A stretch of 64,000 bases of DNA, from contig JAAEZT010000011.1 in assembly GCA_018222765.1 (NCBI GenBank), positions 52,120 to 116,119 on the forward strand, written 5' to 3'. The first letter of the stretch is position 1, and each line of letters begins with the position of its first letter. The notes beneath the pieces are model-generated. The model did not search any database and was not told the origin of the DNA. It saw only the letters and a list, made by a program, of their open reading frames with translations. The position numbers were made by a program, and so were the translations under genes. This DNA is from a bacterium (GTDB taxonomy: Bacteria; Verrucomicrobiota; Verrucomicrobiia; Verrucomicrobiales; Akkermansiaceae). Of the stretch, positions 47,998 to 57,200 are shown piece by piece.

Positions 47998-48783
47998 TTA
48001 GACCGCGATTCCCTCTGGAATGCGGGCGAGGTGCGCATCAGCATTCACAGTCTGGATGGAAGCGTTGATGAGATTCTCAGCAGTGCCGTGACAATCTGCA
48101 ACAAGGCTATTAAAGCGGTTCTTGAAGAAGAAGTAGGCAAAGAGTGAGAGAATGGCGACAACCAGTCCCCACATCGTAGTAAGAAGGGCCACCGAAATCG
48201 ATCCGGCAAGTGCACTTGGGTCGGCGCTGGCATTGTCAGCCAAGGTTCCGAACGCCGCGATCATCCCGAAAACGGTTCCGAAGAGACCGAGCATGGGAGC
48301 AGCCTGGGCAACGAGGGAAAGAAGGTTGATGAAAGTCATCTGCTTGCGGGTCTCGTTAATCGAAAAGTCAGCGATGGCGTCCTCAACATGGTCACGGCCG
48401 AGATCTTCGGGATGGGTCGCGTCAATATTGGGGAGCGAATAAGCCATCATCCGTCCGAGGTAGCTTGGATGGGAAGCGGAAAGCTCGATGGCCGAACGCA
48501 CACGACAACTCGTCATATGCTCAAGAAGGGCGCCTTTGAGATCGTCGGGACCAAACTTGGCCTTGGTAAGGTTCATAAAGTTGAACACGGTCAGGCTGAT
48601 CAACGAGAGTAGACCGACGGCCACGATAAAAATTGTAAGAGGTCCTCCATCGAGAAGGTAACTATCAAGAGCGGACTTCTTTTTAGTCGCCTCCTGCGCC
48701 ATGGCGGGAGCAACGGTGAGAAGAGTGAGGGCCGAGCCAACAATCCATCCTTTGGCGTTTCGTAGTGTAGAGTTACAGGTCAT
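47998..48783 (-). CDS. exbB: MotA/TolQ/ExbB proton channel family protein with a signal-peptide-like N-terminus
   Basis: A 261-aa protein from ATG 48783. A hydrophobic stretch ending VAPAMAQ (about 13-30) looks like a cleaved signal, followed by an ExbB-type first helix (GPLTIFIVAVGLLSLISLTVF). The channel helices carry LSLVAQAAPMLGLFGTVFGMIAAF (about 155-178) and LLTTMWGLVVAILSLFAYFF (about 200-219). Signal peptides on ExbB are known in some phyla. It heads the second ExbBD operon. No convincing promoter was placed upstream. Confidence 0.87.
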   Translation of the reverse strand: MTCNSTLRNAKGWIVGSALTLLTVAPAMAQEATKKKSALDSYLLDGGPLTIFIVAVGLLSLISLTVFNFMNLTKAKFGPDDLKGALLEHMTSCRVRSAIELSASHPSYLGRMMAYSLPNIDATHPEDLGRDHVEDAIADFSINETRKQMTFINLLSLVAQAAPMLGLFGTVFGMIAAFGTLADNASADPSALAGSISVALLTTMWGLVVAILSLFAYFFFKNRFNSLVADCHGTAENLINASIQTVNADAHLARIPEGIAV

Positions 48784-48934
48784 GATCTTTTGGTGTACGT
48801 TTGGTGTCAACGAGGGTGCATTCTCAAAAGAGTCACCTCTGAGTAAAGGAAGATTTCCCGATTTTCGCGATCTTCTTCAAAAATTCCGTCCACGGACCAA
48901 CGAACTGAAAACAAAATACCTTGGGGAAATCAGC

Positions 48935-49585
48935 CTACTTTCTCGTTTTGACCGGATTTCTGCGCTTGGGAAACATCGTTTTGCAGATCTCACAAATCGT
49001 TCCGTCACATCCTCTCGCGGAACAATATTCCCTCCCGTAAAAAATAATTTGAAGGTGGAGCTTACTCCAGGAGTCCCTTGGGAAAAGGGTTTTCAGGTCC
49101 TCTTCGGTTTTTTTAACGTTCGCGCCATTGGTCAATTTCCACCGCTGGGCTAGGCGATGAATGTGGGTATCAACTGCGAATGCCGGATGCCCGAAGGCCT
49201 GAGACATCACCACCGAGGCCGTTTTGTGCCCCACCCCGGGAAGGGCCTCGAGATCCTCGAAATTGGCCGGCACTTCCCCTCCATGTTTCTTGACTAAAAT
49301 TTCAGAAAGATCGCGAATCGCGGTCGCTTTTCGGGGTGCCAAGCCACACGGCCGAACAATGGCATCGATTTCCGCCACCGAAAGGCGCCTCATTACCTCG
49401 GCATTATCTGCTTTTGCAAAGAGGGCCGGAGTCACCAAATTGACCCGGACGTCGGTGCACTGGGCCGACAATAAAACGGCTATTAGGAGGGTAAACGGAT
49501 TGGAATGATCGAGAGGAACAGGAGTCTCGGGATAGAGCTCTTCCAGACGACGGAGAACGTAGGCAGCGCGTTCTTTTTTCAGCAT
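48935..49585 (-). CDS. nth: Endonuclease III (DNA glycosylase/AP lyase)
   Basis: A 216-aa base-excision repair enzyme that removes oxidised pyrimidines and cuts the abasic site. The helix-hairpin-helix has LPGVGHKTASVV with catalytic Lys121, and Asp139 is in AVDTHIHR. The C-terminus has four cysteines at 188, 193, 198 and 201, but in a C-x4-C-x4-C-x2-C order. E. coli Nth uses C-x6-C-x2-C-x5-C, and the usual final cysteine is missing. Iron-sulfur binding is therefore uncertain. Length is normal for the family. Confidence 0.9.
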   Translation of the reverse strand: MLKKERAAYVLRRLEELYPETPVPLDHSNPFTLLIAVLLSAQCTDVRVNLVTPALFAKADNAEVMRRLSVAEIDAIVRPCGLAPRKATAIRDLSEILVKKHGGEVPANFEDLEALPGVGHKTASVVMSQAFGHPAFAVDTHIHRLAQRWKLTNGANVKKTEEDLKTLFPRDSWSKLHLQIIFYGREYCSARGCDGTICEICKTMFPKRRNPVKTRK

Positions 49586-49623
49586 GTCCTCTTGATGCCG
49601 GATATCCTCCCTAACAAAAGTAC

Positions 49624-49654
49624 AAAAAAGCGGCTTCGTATTTCACGAAGCCGC
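49624..49654 (-). terminator. Intrinsic terminator after the 3D-domain lipoprotein gene
   Basis: A 9-bp perfect stem GCGGCTTCG / CGAAGCCGC with a 7-nt loop. Read on the minus strand it is followed by TTTTTT. It lies 26 bp past the stop at 49680 and before nth. Confidence 0.88.
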
Positions 49655-49679
49655 TCGGAATCTGAATTGAGACAGCCTT

Positions 49680-50345
49680 TTAGTTTTTCGCTACCTTTCC
49701 GCTCTCCACCTTGGCTTTGGCCGCGTAATACATCCTGCGGGTGTGGCTATACTTCGTCCGTCCTTTGAGGACATTAAGGGTCCGCTCCCAATCACCCCAC
49801 TGAATCACGGTGATTTCAGCCTTACGAGTCCCCCACTTTCTCATTGTTCTCAGGGTTGGATGGTAAATGTCGATAGTGTTCGTTCCTACGAGAGCCGAAC
49901 CATAATCATCGACGATATACGTGTGAGGCAGTCCTTTAATCTTAAATTTTGTTCCAACGGGATACTTAGACCAGTCAGCAGCGGCACTGCGCACTGTTCC
50001 ATATTTAAGATTGGTTCCCAAAGCGTTCTTTTTCCCTGGTGCCCCGGGCTCATTCTCCATGTGAGAGTATGCGGTCGTCCGCACTACACGCCTGCGTTCC
50101 TTGTGGCCATAACTCGGCGTCCCATACTTGTCCTTGGGTAGTTTGCTACTCCTCTTGACCGCAATTTCGCACACCGGAGCGGGATGGAATCCATTAGGAC
50201 TCTTACTCGAACCGCTCTTCCCTGCGACTCTCGCGAATATCGACCTGTTGAGACTATGAATCCCGTCAATCTTAGCGGTAATGAACTCACTACAGCTGGA
50301 GAGAATAAGCGCGGAAAAAAGGGAGAGCATTGGGAGCTTTATCAT
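49680..50345 (-). CDS. 3D-domain lipoprotein (double-psi beta-barrel)
   Basis: A 221-aa exported lipoprotein: lipobox LILSSC with Cys18 as the anchor. The C-terminal region has the 3D-domain pattern: TTAYSH, GTNLKYG, PVGTKFKIKGLP, YIVDDYGSALVGTNTIDIYH, carrying the three conserved aspartates of this domain, common in cell-wall hydrolases such as MltA-like and Rpf-type proteins. A middle basic stretch (about 60-85) links anchor and domain. It may act on peptidoglycan. Terminator follows. Confidence 0.85.
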   Translation of the reverse strand: MIKLPMLSLFSALILSSCSEFITAKIDGIHSLNRSIFARVAGKSGSSKSPNGFHPAPVCEIAVKRSSKLPKDKYGTPSYGHKERRRVVRTTAYSHMENEPGAPGKKNALGTNLKYGTVRSAAADWSKYPVGTKFKIKGLPHTYIVDDYGSALVGTNTIDIYHPTLRTMRKWGTRKAEITVIQWGDWERTLNVLKGRTKYSHTRRMYYAAKAKVESGKVAKN

Positions 50346-50838
50346 GGGTTACGACAGCTAGTGTTCGCTGCGCAGCGGCTGGGTGCCTCACGTCGGCCCA
50401 TATGTCTCGTAATTTATAGCAACTTACAACCGAATTTTATTCACAAATCAAAAATGATGCAACCAGCTCATTATCAGAATCCTATAGAGACATCATGACA
50501 ATAAAGATCCCACTGAGGGAACGGAATATCGATCCCTTCCTCATTCAAAACCCGATTAATCAAGGGAATCTTGGCCCCAGACTCAGGTCGCCAATTCGGG
50601 CACATCGACCCGAAGCTCAAAATCCAGTCGAGTCGCACTACAGTCCTTGAAAAGTGTCATTGGAGTTGGATCCTCGCGCTAAAACACGACACAGACCAAA
50701 TCGCGTCCCACGATGAGACCGGTCGGCTCAAAGCGATCTTTGTTTGACCCTCGACAATTCCCGACATCATCAGGGAAAGAAGCTTCATAGACCACTTCTG
50801 ACAATTTTTTTGGAGGGGGAGAGGCGCATTATAAGAGC
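50346..50838. other. Gene-poor region with a decayed gene
   Basis: About 490 bp with no intact gene, between the 3D lipoprotein and a sulfatase. The part at 50474-50690 reads as an MscS-like fragment on the minus strand. The remainder shows no coding signal. Confidence 0.6.
50474..50690 (-). pseudogene. Decayed MscS-family mechanosensitive channel, C-terminal fragment
   Basis: The minus strand reads DPTPMTLFKDCSATRLDFEL in one frame, then after a stop and a frame change INRVLNEEGIDIPFPQWDLY, ending at a TGA at 50474-50476. Both blocks match the C-terminal domain of MscS channels (the 'DP-x-P-x-V-x-F' strand and the 'IN-x-AL-x-x-x-GI-x-IPFPQ' end). In-frame stops and a shift make it non-functional. 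Nothing recognisable of the membrane part remains. Confidence 0.6.
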
Positions 50839-52350
50839 TCACTTCTGCATCCTCTTGTTCGGAGATTTCTTACCAGATTTCGGTGGAGTCAACCCATCCT
50901 TGGGTTGATCCCAAAGACGATAAGGGTCGTTATGTTTCCTCATCTCAGACAACAGGAGTGCTTCCATTTCCTTCAATTTATCAGCATGGGCCGGATCCTC
51001 AGCCAGATCAGTCAACTTGCCGTCCTTCTTCCCATGCTCGGAAATGTATTCGAAAGGATTTTCCTTCAAATTAAACAACTGCGTCTCACGCACCCTCCCG
51101 TCCATGACGTCATACTTAATCAACTTCCAATCCCCCTTCTTCACACAACGCATGCCCGGCTTGGTGCCTCCGGAATAGGTGCCGTAGAGCACATCGCGCA
51201 CTACGTCCTTCTTCCCTTCCAACACCGGACGAAAACTCACCCCTTCACTCGAAGCCGGAGCCTTCACTCCCGCAAAGTCACAGATGGTCGCCAACACATC
51301 GAGCAGATACACATTGCCCAGAGCCCTCGCGCCCGACTTGATGCCCGGCCCCTTCGCGATGAAGGGAACCTTCCACGTGTGCTCGTAGAGGTTCTGTTTG
51401 CCTTGCAAGCCGTGACGCCCAATCGCCATCCCATGGTCCGCGGTATAGAAAATGTAGGTGTTTTCCAATTCCCCCATCTCGTCGAGCTTCTTCAAAACAC
51501 TCCCAATCTGTCGATCGATGTTTTCCGAGCAAGCAAACTCACGCCCCAATTCATTCCGAATCGTCCGCTCGTCCCGCTTCTCCCAAACGCCTTTTACACT
51601 CACTTCGTCACGAAGATTTGGATGCCCGTGATGAAACGGATGTTCTTCCAAATAATTTTCGGGAAGTTCCGGCTGTTTCGGATTCGCAGGCGGGAGTGAA
51701 TTCTTATCAGTATGATTTACCGCGCCATATTTCTCCAACAACTCAGGCGTGCCATCACGCACGTCATGAGGATGCGAGAACCCAAAATAGATCAGGAATG
51801 GATCTTCGTCTCTCGAAGCCTCGCGCGCCGATAAATAGTCGAGCACTTGCTTCCCATGCCAGGCGCTCCCGGTCTCGGCGGTCCCCCCGCGTTTCGTGGC
51901 GTCGTGTCTCACTGTAAATTGCTTGTTCGCTCCCTCGTAACTATTCCCCCTCTTGCAGGTCCGCATCGTATCGTAGCCGGCCCGATTAAAAACCGCTGCC
52001 ATCGTATTGGCCTCCATCCCCTCGGGACAAAACTTGCCTCCCACCAACTTCGCCGCATTCGGTAAATGCCACACCGTGCGACCACACATCACCATGTGAC
52101 GCGATGGCGTACAAACCGCGCCCGAAAACGAGCCCATATGATGCGCCCCATCAAGCGTCGTTCCTCCTTCCGCCAGTTTGGAGAGCACCGGCGTATCGAG
52201 GATCGACTTGGAATTGTAGACCTTAAGATCCAGCGGTGATTGGTCATCCGCGATGATGAAGAGAATATTAGGCCGTTTTCTCTCCGCAGCTTGCGAAAAC
52301 AAAGAAAGCGACAAACCAACAAGAAGACAGAGGGAAAATTTTGAACTCAT
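50839..52350 (-). CDS. Secreted sulfatase
   Basis: A 503-aa exported enzyme with signal peptide FSLCLLVGLSLSLFSQAA. The metal-binding DD is in ILFIIADDQSPLDL. The formylglycine site is C-T-P-S-R (Cys about 80). The later block YTADHGMAIGRHGLQGKQNL (metal Asp-His) and the C-terminal LFNLKENPFEY are typical. Substrate cannot be told from sequence. It is transcribed away from the fasciclin gene. Confidence 0.9.
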   Translation of the reverse strand: MSSKFSLCLLVGLSLSLFSQAAERKRPNILFIIADDQSPLDLKVYNSKSILDTPVLSKLAEGGTTLDGAHHMGSFSGAVCTPSRHMVMCGRTVWHLPNAAKLVGGKFCPEGMEANTMAAVFNRAGYDTMRTCKRGNSYEGANKQFTVRHDATKRGGTAETGSAWHGKQVLDYLSAREASRDEDPFLIYFGFSHPHDVRDGTPELLEKYGAVNHTDKNSLPPANPKQPELPENYLEEHPFHHGHPNLRDEVSVKGVWEKRDERTIRNELGREFACSENIDRQIGSVLKKLDEMGELENTYIFYTADHGMAIGRHGLQGKQNLYEHTWKVPFIAKGPGIKSGARALGNVYLLDVLATICDFAGVKAPASSEGVSFRPVLEGKKDVVRDVLYGTYSGGTKPGMRCVKKGDWKLIKYDVMDGRVRETQLFNLKENPFEYISEHGKKDGKLTDLAEDPAHADKLKEMEALLLSEMRKHNDPYRLWDQPKDGLTPPKSGKKSPNKRMQK

Positions 52351-52780
52351 TAAGGAATCATGTCTACGATTTCCCTCGGGAGAGATCCATCGCCAAGTTC
52401 CTAAAATGACTCTTTATTCCCCTCCCTCTGTTTTCGGAGGCAAAACCAGGTGCAGGATTGAAAGATCCGGTGATGGCCGAAAAAGCTGAGCTCAGGAGCA
52501 CACCAAGCCGCTCACTTCCCTCGCAGAGAATCCCGCATCACGATCGCACCTTTCAACAGCTAACAGCGCCGGAGAACCAGCCAAATCCCACCACCTCACC
52601 AGACAGTTTTCACCGAAAGTGATCACCCTTCAATCGTGATAAAAGGCAATGAAGAAACTTCGGAATCTCAGCTTTGCAAGCGATATTTTTTCTTGTGATT
52701 TTTTTACGAGACAACTCGAAAAAATGGGGTTGTTTCCGTCGTCCCCAAACTACGGAGACTCAAAAACTAACAAAAGAAAA
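52351..52780. other. Intergenic region between divergent sulfatase and fasciclin genes
   Basis: About 430 bp without a gene. Both flanking genes read outward, so it should hold both promoters. An AT-rich stretch occurs near 52686-52710, but no -35/-10 pair was certain by eye. Confidence 0.5.
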
Positions 52781-53272
52781 ATGAAACTGATTACAAGCAT
52801 CGCTACCGCCCTCGCGCTCCTCGCACCTCTCACTGCTCAGGCAGAGAAAAGCTCGAAAGCGACTCCAACCATCGTCGGCATCGCCGCCGGCAATGAGAAC
52901 TTCACGACCCTTGTCGCCGCAGCCAAGGCAGCCGGACTCGTTGAAACTCTCTCCGGTGAAGGTCCCTTCACCGTCTTCGCCCCCACCGACGAAGCCTTCA
53001 AAAAGCTCCCTGCCGGAACTGTCGAGACTCTTCTCAAACCCGAAAATAAGGACAAATTAGCAGCTGTCCTCAAGTATCATGTTGTTTCCGGGAAAGTGAT
53101 GGCCGCTGACGTCAAGCCCGGTGAAGTCACCACCGTTCAGGGAAGTAAGGCCACCATCAAGGCCGCCGACGGAAAAGTAACAATCGACGGAGCCAACGTT
53201 GTCAAAACAGACATCGAGGGCAGCAACGGGGTAATTCACGTCATCGACTCAGTCATCCTTCCAAAAGGCTAA
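52781..53272 (+). CDS. Secreted fasciclin (FAS1) domain protein
   Basis: A 163-aa protein from ATG 52781 with signal peptide [22 protein letters not shown] single FAS1 domain covers the rest: [20 protein letters not shown], then [20 protein letters not shown] and [14 protein letters not shown], ending [17 protein letters not shown]1 domains mediate adhesion and stress-linked functions in bacteria; the specific role is not known. An upstream in-frame start at 52649 would bury the signal peptide and is unlikely. A terminator follows. Confidence 0.88.
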   Translation: MKLITSIATALALLAPLTAQAEKSSKATPTIVGIAAGNENFTTLVAAAKAAGLVETLSGEGPFTVFAPTDEAFKKLPAGTVETLLKPENKDKLAAVLKYHVVSGKVMAADVKPGEVTTVQGSKATIKAADGKVTIDGANVVKTDIEGSNGVIHVIDSVILPKG

Positions 53273-53298
53273 ACAGGCGACTTGTCGCCTCTCCCAAC

Positions 53299-53334
53299 AA
53301 CGGGCATCCTTCCGGGGCTGCCCGTTTTGTATTT
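53299..53334 (+). terminator. Intrinsic terminator after the fasciclin gene
   Basis: Stem AACGGGCA / TGCCCGTT with a 12-nt loop, followed by TTGTATTT. It overlaps the start region of the next gene, so that gene may have its own promoter or depend on read-through. Confidence 0.7.
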
Positions 53335-53335
53335 C

Positions 53336-54160
53336 ATGATCTTTCGCCTTTTCCTCCTCCTCGCTTGTGCCTCCCTCGTCGCACAAGAAACACCTGAAAA
53401 TCTCCAACAAAGCGAACTCGTCGCCTGGTGCATCGTCCCATTCGACGCCGCCAAGCGATCCCCCGAGCAACGTGCGAGCATGCTCAAGGAACTTGGCCTC
53501 ACCCGTAGTGCCTACGATTGGAGAAAAGAACACGTCGCCACTTTCGAAGAAGAGATCCTCGCCTACAAAAAACACGAAATCGAATTCTTTGCCTTCTGGG
53601 GCGAACACCCCACAGCCCTTCAGCTTTTTCAAAAGCACAAAATCACCCCTCAGGTCTGGAAGATGTTTGCTTCCCCCAAAGGTACCAGCCAGGAGGAAAA
53701 AGTCACCCAAGCCGCAAAGTCTCTCGAATCACTCGCTAAGCGCACGGCCGCGGCCAACTGCAAGCTCGCGCTTTACAATCATGGTGGATGGAGTGGAGAA
53801 CCCGCCAACCTCGTTGCCGTTTGCCAAAAGCTTCATGAAATCGGACACAGACACGTCGGCATCGTCTACAACTGGCATCACGGCCACCGTCGTATCAACT
53901 CCTGGGCAAAAGACCTCACCTTAATGAAGCCCTACCTTCATTGCCTCAACCTCAATGGCATGAAAGAAAGCGCGGAATTCAAAATCCTGCCCCTCGGCCA
54001 AGGCGAACACGAAACTTCCATGCTCCAAACGCTCATCAACAGCGGCTACTCCGGCCCGATCGGCATCCTTGACCATCGCAACGACACCGACTCAAAAATC
54101 GCCCTCAAGGCAAATCTCGACGGCCTGAAAATCCTCAAAAATCAGCTGAAGCTTAAATAA
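53336..54160 (+). CDS. Exported TIM-barrel protein (sugar isomerase/epimerase-like)
   Basis: A 274-aa protein from ATG 53336 with signal peptide MIFRLFLLLACASLVAQ. WCIVPFDAAKRSPEQRASML, ALYNHGGWSGEPANLVAVCQ, HVGIVYNWHHGH and GILDHRNDTDSKIAL follow the xylose-isomerase-like (AP-endonuclease 2) TIM-barrel pattern, where such His/Asp/Glu residues bind a metal. Export is unusual for isomerases but common in PVC members of this family. It lies about 110 bp upstream of the cytochrome gene, same strand. Confidence 0.7.
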   Translation: MIFRLFLLLACASLVAQETPENLQQSELVAWCIVPFDAAKRSPEQRASMLKELGLTRSAYDWRKEHVATFEEEILAYKKHEIEFFAFWGEHPTALQLFQKHKITPQVWKMFASPKGTSQEEKVTQAAKSLESLAKRTAAANCKLALYNHGGWSGEPANLVAVCQKLHEIGHRHVGIVYNWHHGHRRINSWAKDLTLMKPYLHCLNLNGMKESAEFKILPLGQGEHETSMLQTLINSGYSGPIGILDHRNDTDSKIALKANLDGLKILKNQLKLK

Positions 54161-54267
54161 CCCCATCACTCGTATAGGAAGGACATCCCTTGCAAATGGA
54201 ATTCACCCTTGAAAATCGGGCGATAAAGAAGACGGTTTCTCTGGGTATATTTGTTCTATTCCACATC

Positions 54268-57200
54268 ATGATTCCTCGATTACTGACACTCGCCACTGTT
54301 CTGCTGTTTTCTCAGGGTTCCGCTCTTTCCCAAGAGCTTGGCAAGAAACAACCCTTCCGGGGCAAACTCACTGATCCTCAACTTCAGGGATACCAAATCG
54401 CAGCTTGGCCGATGGTGAAGCATGCCACAAGCTTCGAGATTGATGAGAAGGGTCGCTTCTTCTCCATTGAATCGGATCGACTGAACGGCGGAGGAATCCT
54501 CGACATTCGGGGCGAAGGCACACTGACGGCGGGAGATTTCCGCCTCCAGACAATTGAGGACCGCCGCAAACAGCTTCTTGCTGACAAGAAGTTCAAACCA
54601 AATTTCTTCACCTCTGTCTCCGAGCGCGTCGCCCGACTGGAGGATGTGAACGGAGACGGAATTCCCGACAAGCGCACCGAATATGCCGAGGGCATGAACG
54701 ACGTTCTCGACGGCGTAGCCTTTTCGGCTCTTGCCGTTGATGGAACCCTTTATCTCACTTGTATCCCTAACCTTTGGAAGTTTGAGGACAAGAATGACGA
54801 CGGAGTGGCGGACTCCCGCGAGAAGATGTTCACTGGGTTTGGAGTGCGGACGAGTATGATGGGGCACGACCTGCATGGCATTATTCGTGGACCAGACGGA
54901 AAGCTTTACTGGAGTGTTGGTGACCGCGGCTACAACGTGACCACCAAAGATGGTAAGAACTTCGCGGCCCCGAGCCGTGGAGCGATCTTCCGCAGCGATC
55001 CTGATGGCTCCAACTTCGAGGTAGTCCACCACGGATTGAGAAACCCGCAGGAGCTCGCCTTCGATCAATACGGTAACCTTTTCACTTTCGACAATACCGG
55101 CGACATTGGTGACAAGGCCCGCGTGGTCTACGTTTTAGAAGGAGCGGACTCTGGTTGGTATGAGGAACACCAGGCGGCCCACCAATACCGGTCACGGCTC
55201 GACTTTGCGGACATTGCCCTTCCAAAGTCAATCTGGGTTTCCGAGCAGATGTTTGCTCCGCGGAATGAAGTGCAGCCGAAGTGGATTTTACCACCGGTGG
55301 CCAATATTGGTAATGGACCATCGGGGGTCGTCTACCTGACCGGCGAATCACTTCCGGAAGATCTCCGCGATACTTTTCTGGTGTGCAATTACCGTGGTAA
55401 CTCCAAGACCTCCCAACTCCTCTCAGTTCGGCCTCAAGCAAACGGCGCTGGCTTCAAAGTGGATGGAGCCAAGGTGGTTATGAGCGGTGTCGCCAGTTCC
55501 GATGTGGACCTCGGATACGATGGCCGCATCTATGCCCTCGACTTCGGTGGTGGATGGATAAAGAACAAGAATGCCTCCATCCAGGCGATCGAGTCTCCGA
55601 AACATCTCGAGAACAAATCAGTCAAAGAGACCCAACAATATTTTTCCTACGGCTTCGGAAAGGCCAAGTCCGATCGCCTGGCAGAGCTTCTCAATCATCC
55701 GGACATGCGGGTTCGCCAGCGGGCCCAGTTCGAGTTGGTCAAGCGAGGAGAGAAAGAAAAGCTCGCTACAGCCGCGAAGTCAGGCAAAGCAACGACCACG
55801 CGTCTGCACGGGATTTGGGGTCTGGCACAACTGGCGCGAAAAGAAACCTCTTTGGCATCGATCTTGATCGACCTCACCGCGGACAAGGACGTCGAAGTCC
55901 GGGCCAACACCTGCCGCTCACTTGGAGATCTCAAGAGCAAGGACGCGGTGGCGGTGCTCCGGGAAAAACTCATGGATCCCTCGCTTCGCGTGCGGAGCCT
56001 CTCGGCCATTGCCTTGAGTAAATGCGGAAGTCTCGCTGACGCGCCAATGATCTGGAAACTCATCGAGGAAAACAAGGGTGAGGACCTCTGGATCCGTCAT
56101 GCCGGCATCTCAGCCCTCAAGAATCTCAAGGACAACGCGGGCGCCGTCGCAAAGATGTCCTCCCCGAGTGAAGAAGCAAGACTCTGCGCCGTGATTCTTT
56201 TGCGGAAGCTGGACGATCCGGCGGTGGCTGGCTTTGTCGGTGATGCGTCGAAGCAGGTTCAGATCGAAGCCATCCGTGCGGTCTACGATCGCCATCTAAC
56301 GAGCGGTTTTCCTGCGCTCGCCCAGCTGACGGGAAAAGCCTCGGAGTTTGCCGATACCGTTCAGCGTCGCATCCTCTTCGCCAGCTTCTGGATGGGGCAG
56401 CCGAAAGATGCGACCCGCGTAATGGAGATGGCTGGGGACTCCAAGGTCGATGGAAAGGTGCGCGAAACCGCATTACGGGCCCTTTTGCGCTGGAATAATC
56501 CTCCCACCATGGATCCCGTCACTGCGATGTATCGTCCGGTTGAAAAACGCGACATCAAGCTACTGGCCGCCCTGACCGTGCCGCTTCGCAAGGCGATGCA
56601 GAACTCGAAAGGAAAAGAGCAAGCTCTCTCTCTTGAGCTCGCCAAGGCAGTGAATCTGCCGATGTCGGCCGACGCTTTGGAAGCGCAGGTCTTTGATGAG
56701 TCATTAGAATCAGGAATTCGTGTCGCGGCCCTGAATACCGTGGCGGGCCAGAACAAAGGAAAGATCCCCGCGATCGTCGAAAGGCTAAAAGGCACCAAGG
56801 ACGGCCAAGTTCAAGCGGCCCGCCTTGGACTTATGTTCGAGGCAAAACTGCCCGGAAGAATCAAAGCGGCAGAAGGATACCTTAAGACAACGAACCTCCC
56901 TGTCGTTCGCGCTTCCCTAGCATTGCTGGCAACGGATGCCGGAGGAAAAGAGATTCTGACCAAAGTCTGGAGCAACCCGAGTTCCGTAATGAAGGAAGCA
57001 AGACTCGATGCCTATCTTGCTCTCGCCTCTTCAAACGATGCTGTTCATAAAAAGCTCGCCGCCGAATTTTCAGCCAATCCGGCCGAGCTACAGAAACTTT
57101 CCCTCCATGGCGGAGATGCTGCAGCAGGGGCCATCGTCTTTCAGAACCAGGGAGCCTGTATGCAGTGCCACATGATCGGTGGAAAAGGTGGCGTGCAAGG

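Noticed and set aside
48784..48820. TTGACA followed 17 nt later by GATCAT upstream of the second exbB
   Set aside because: The -10-like hexamer would overlap the chosen ATG, leaving no room for a leader or ribosome site, and GATCAT is a weak match.
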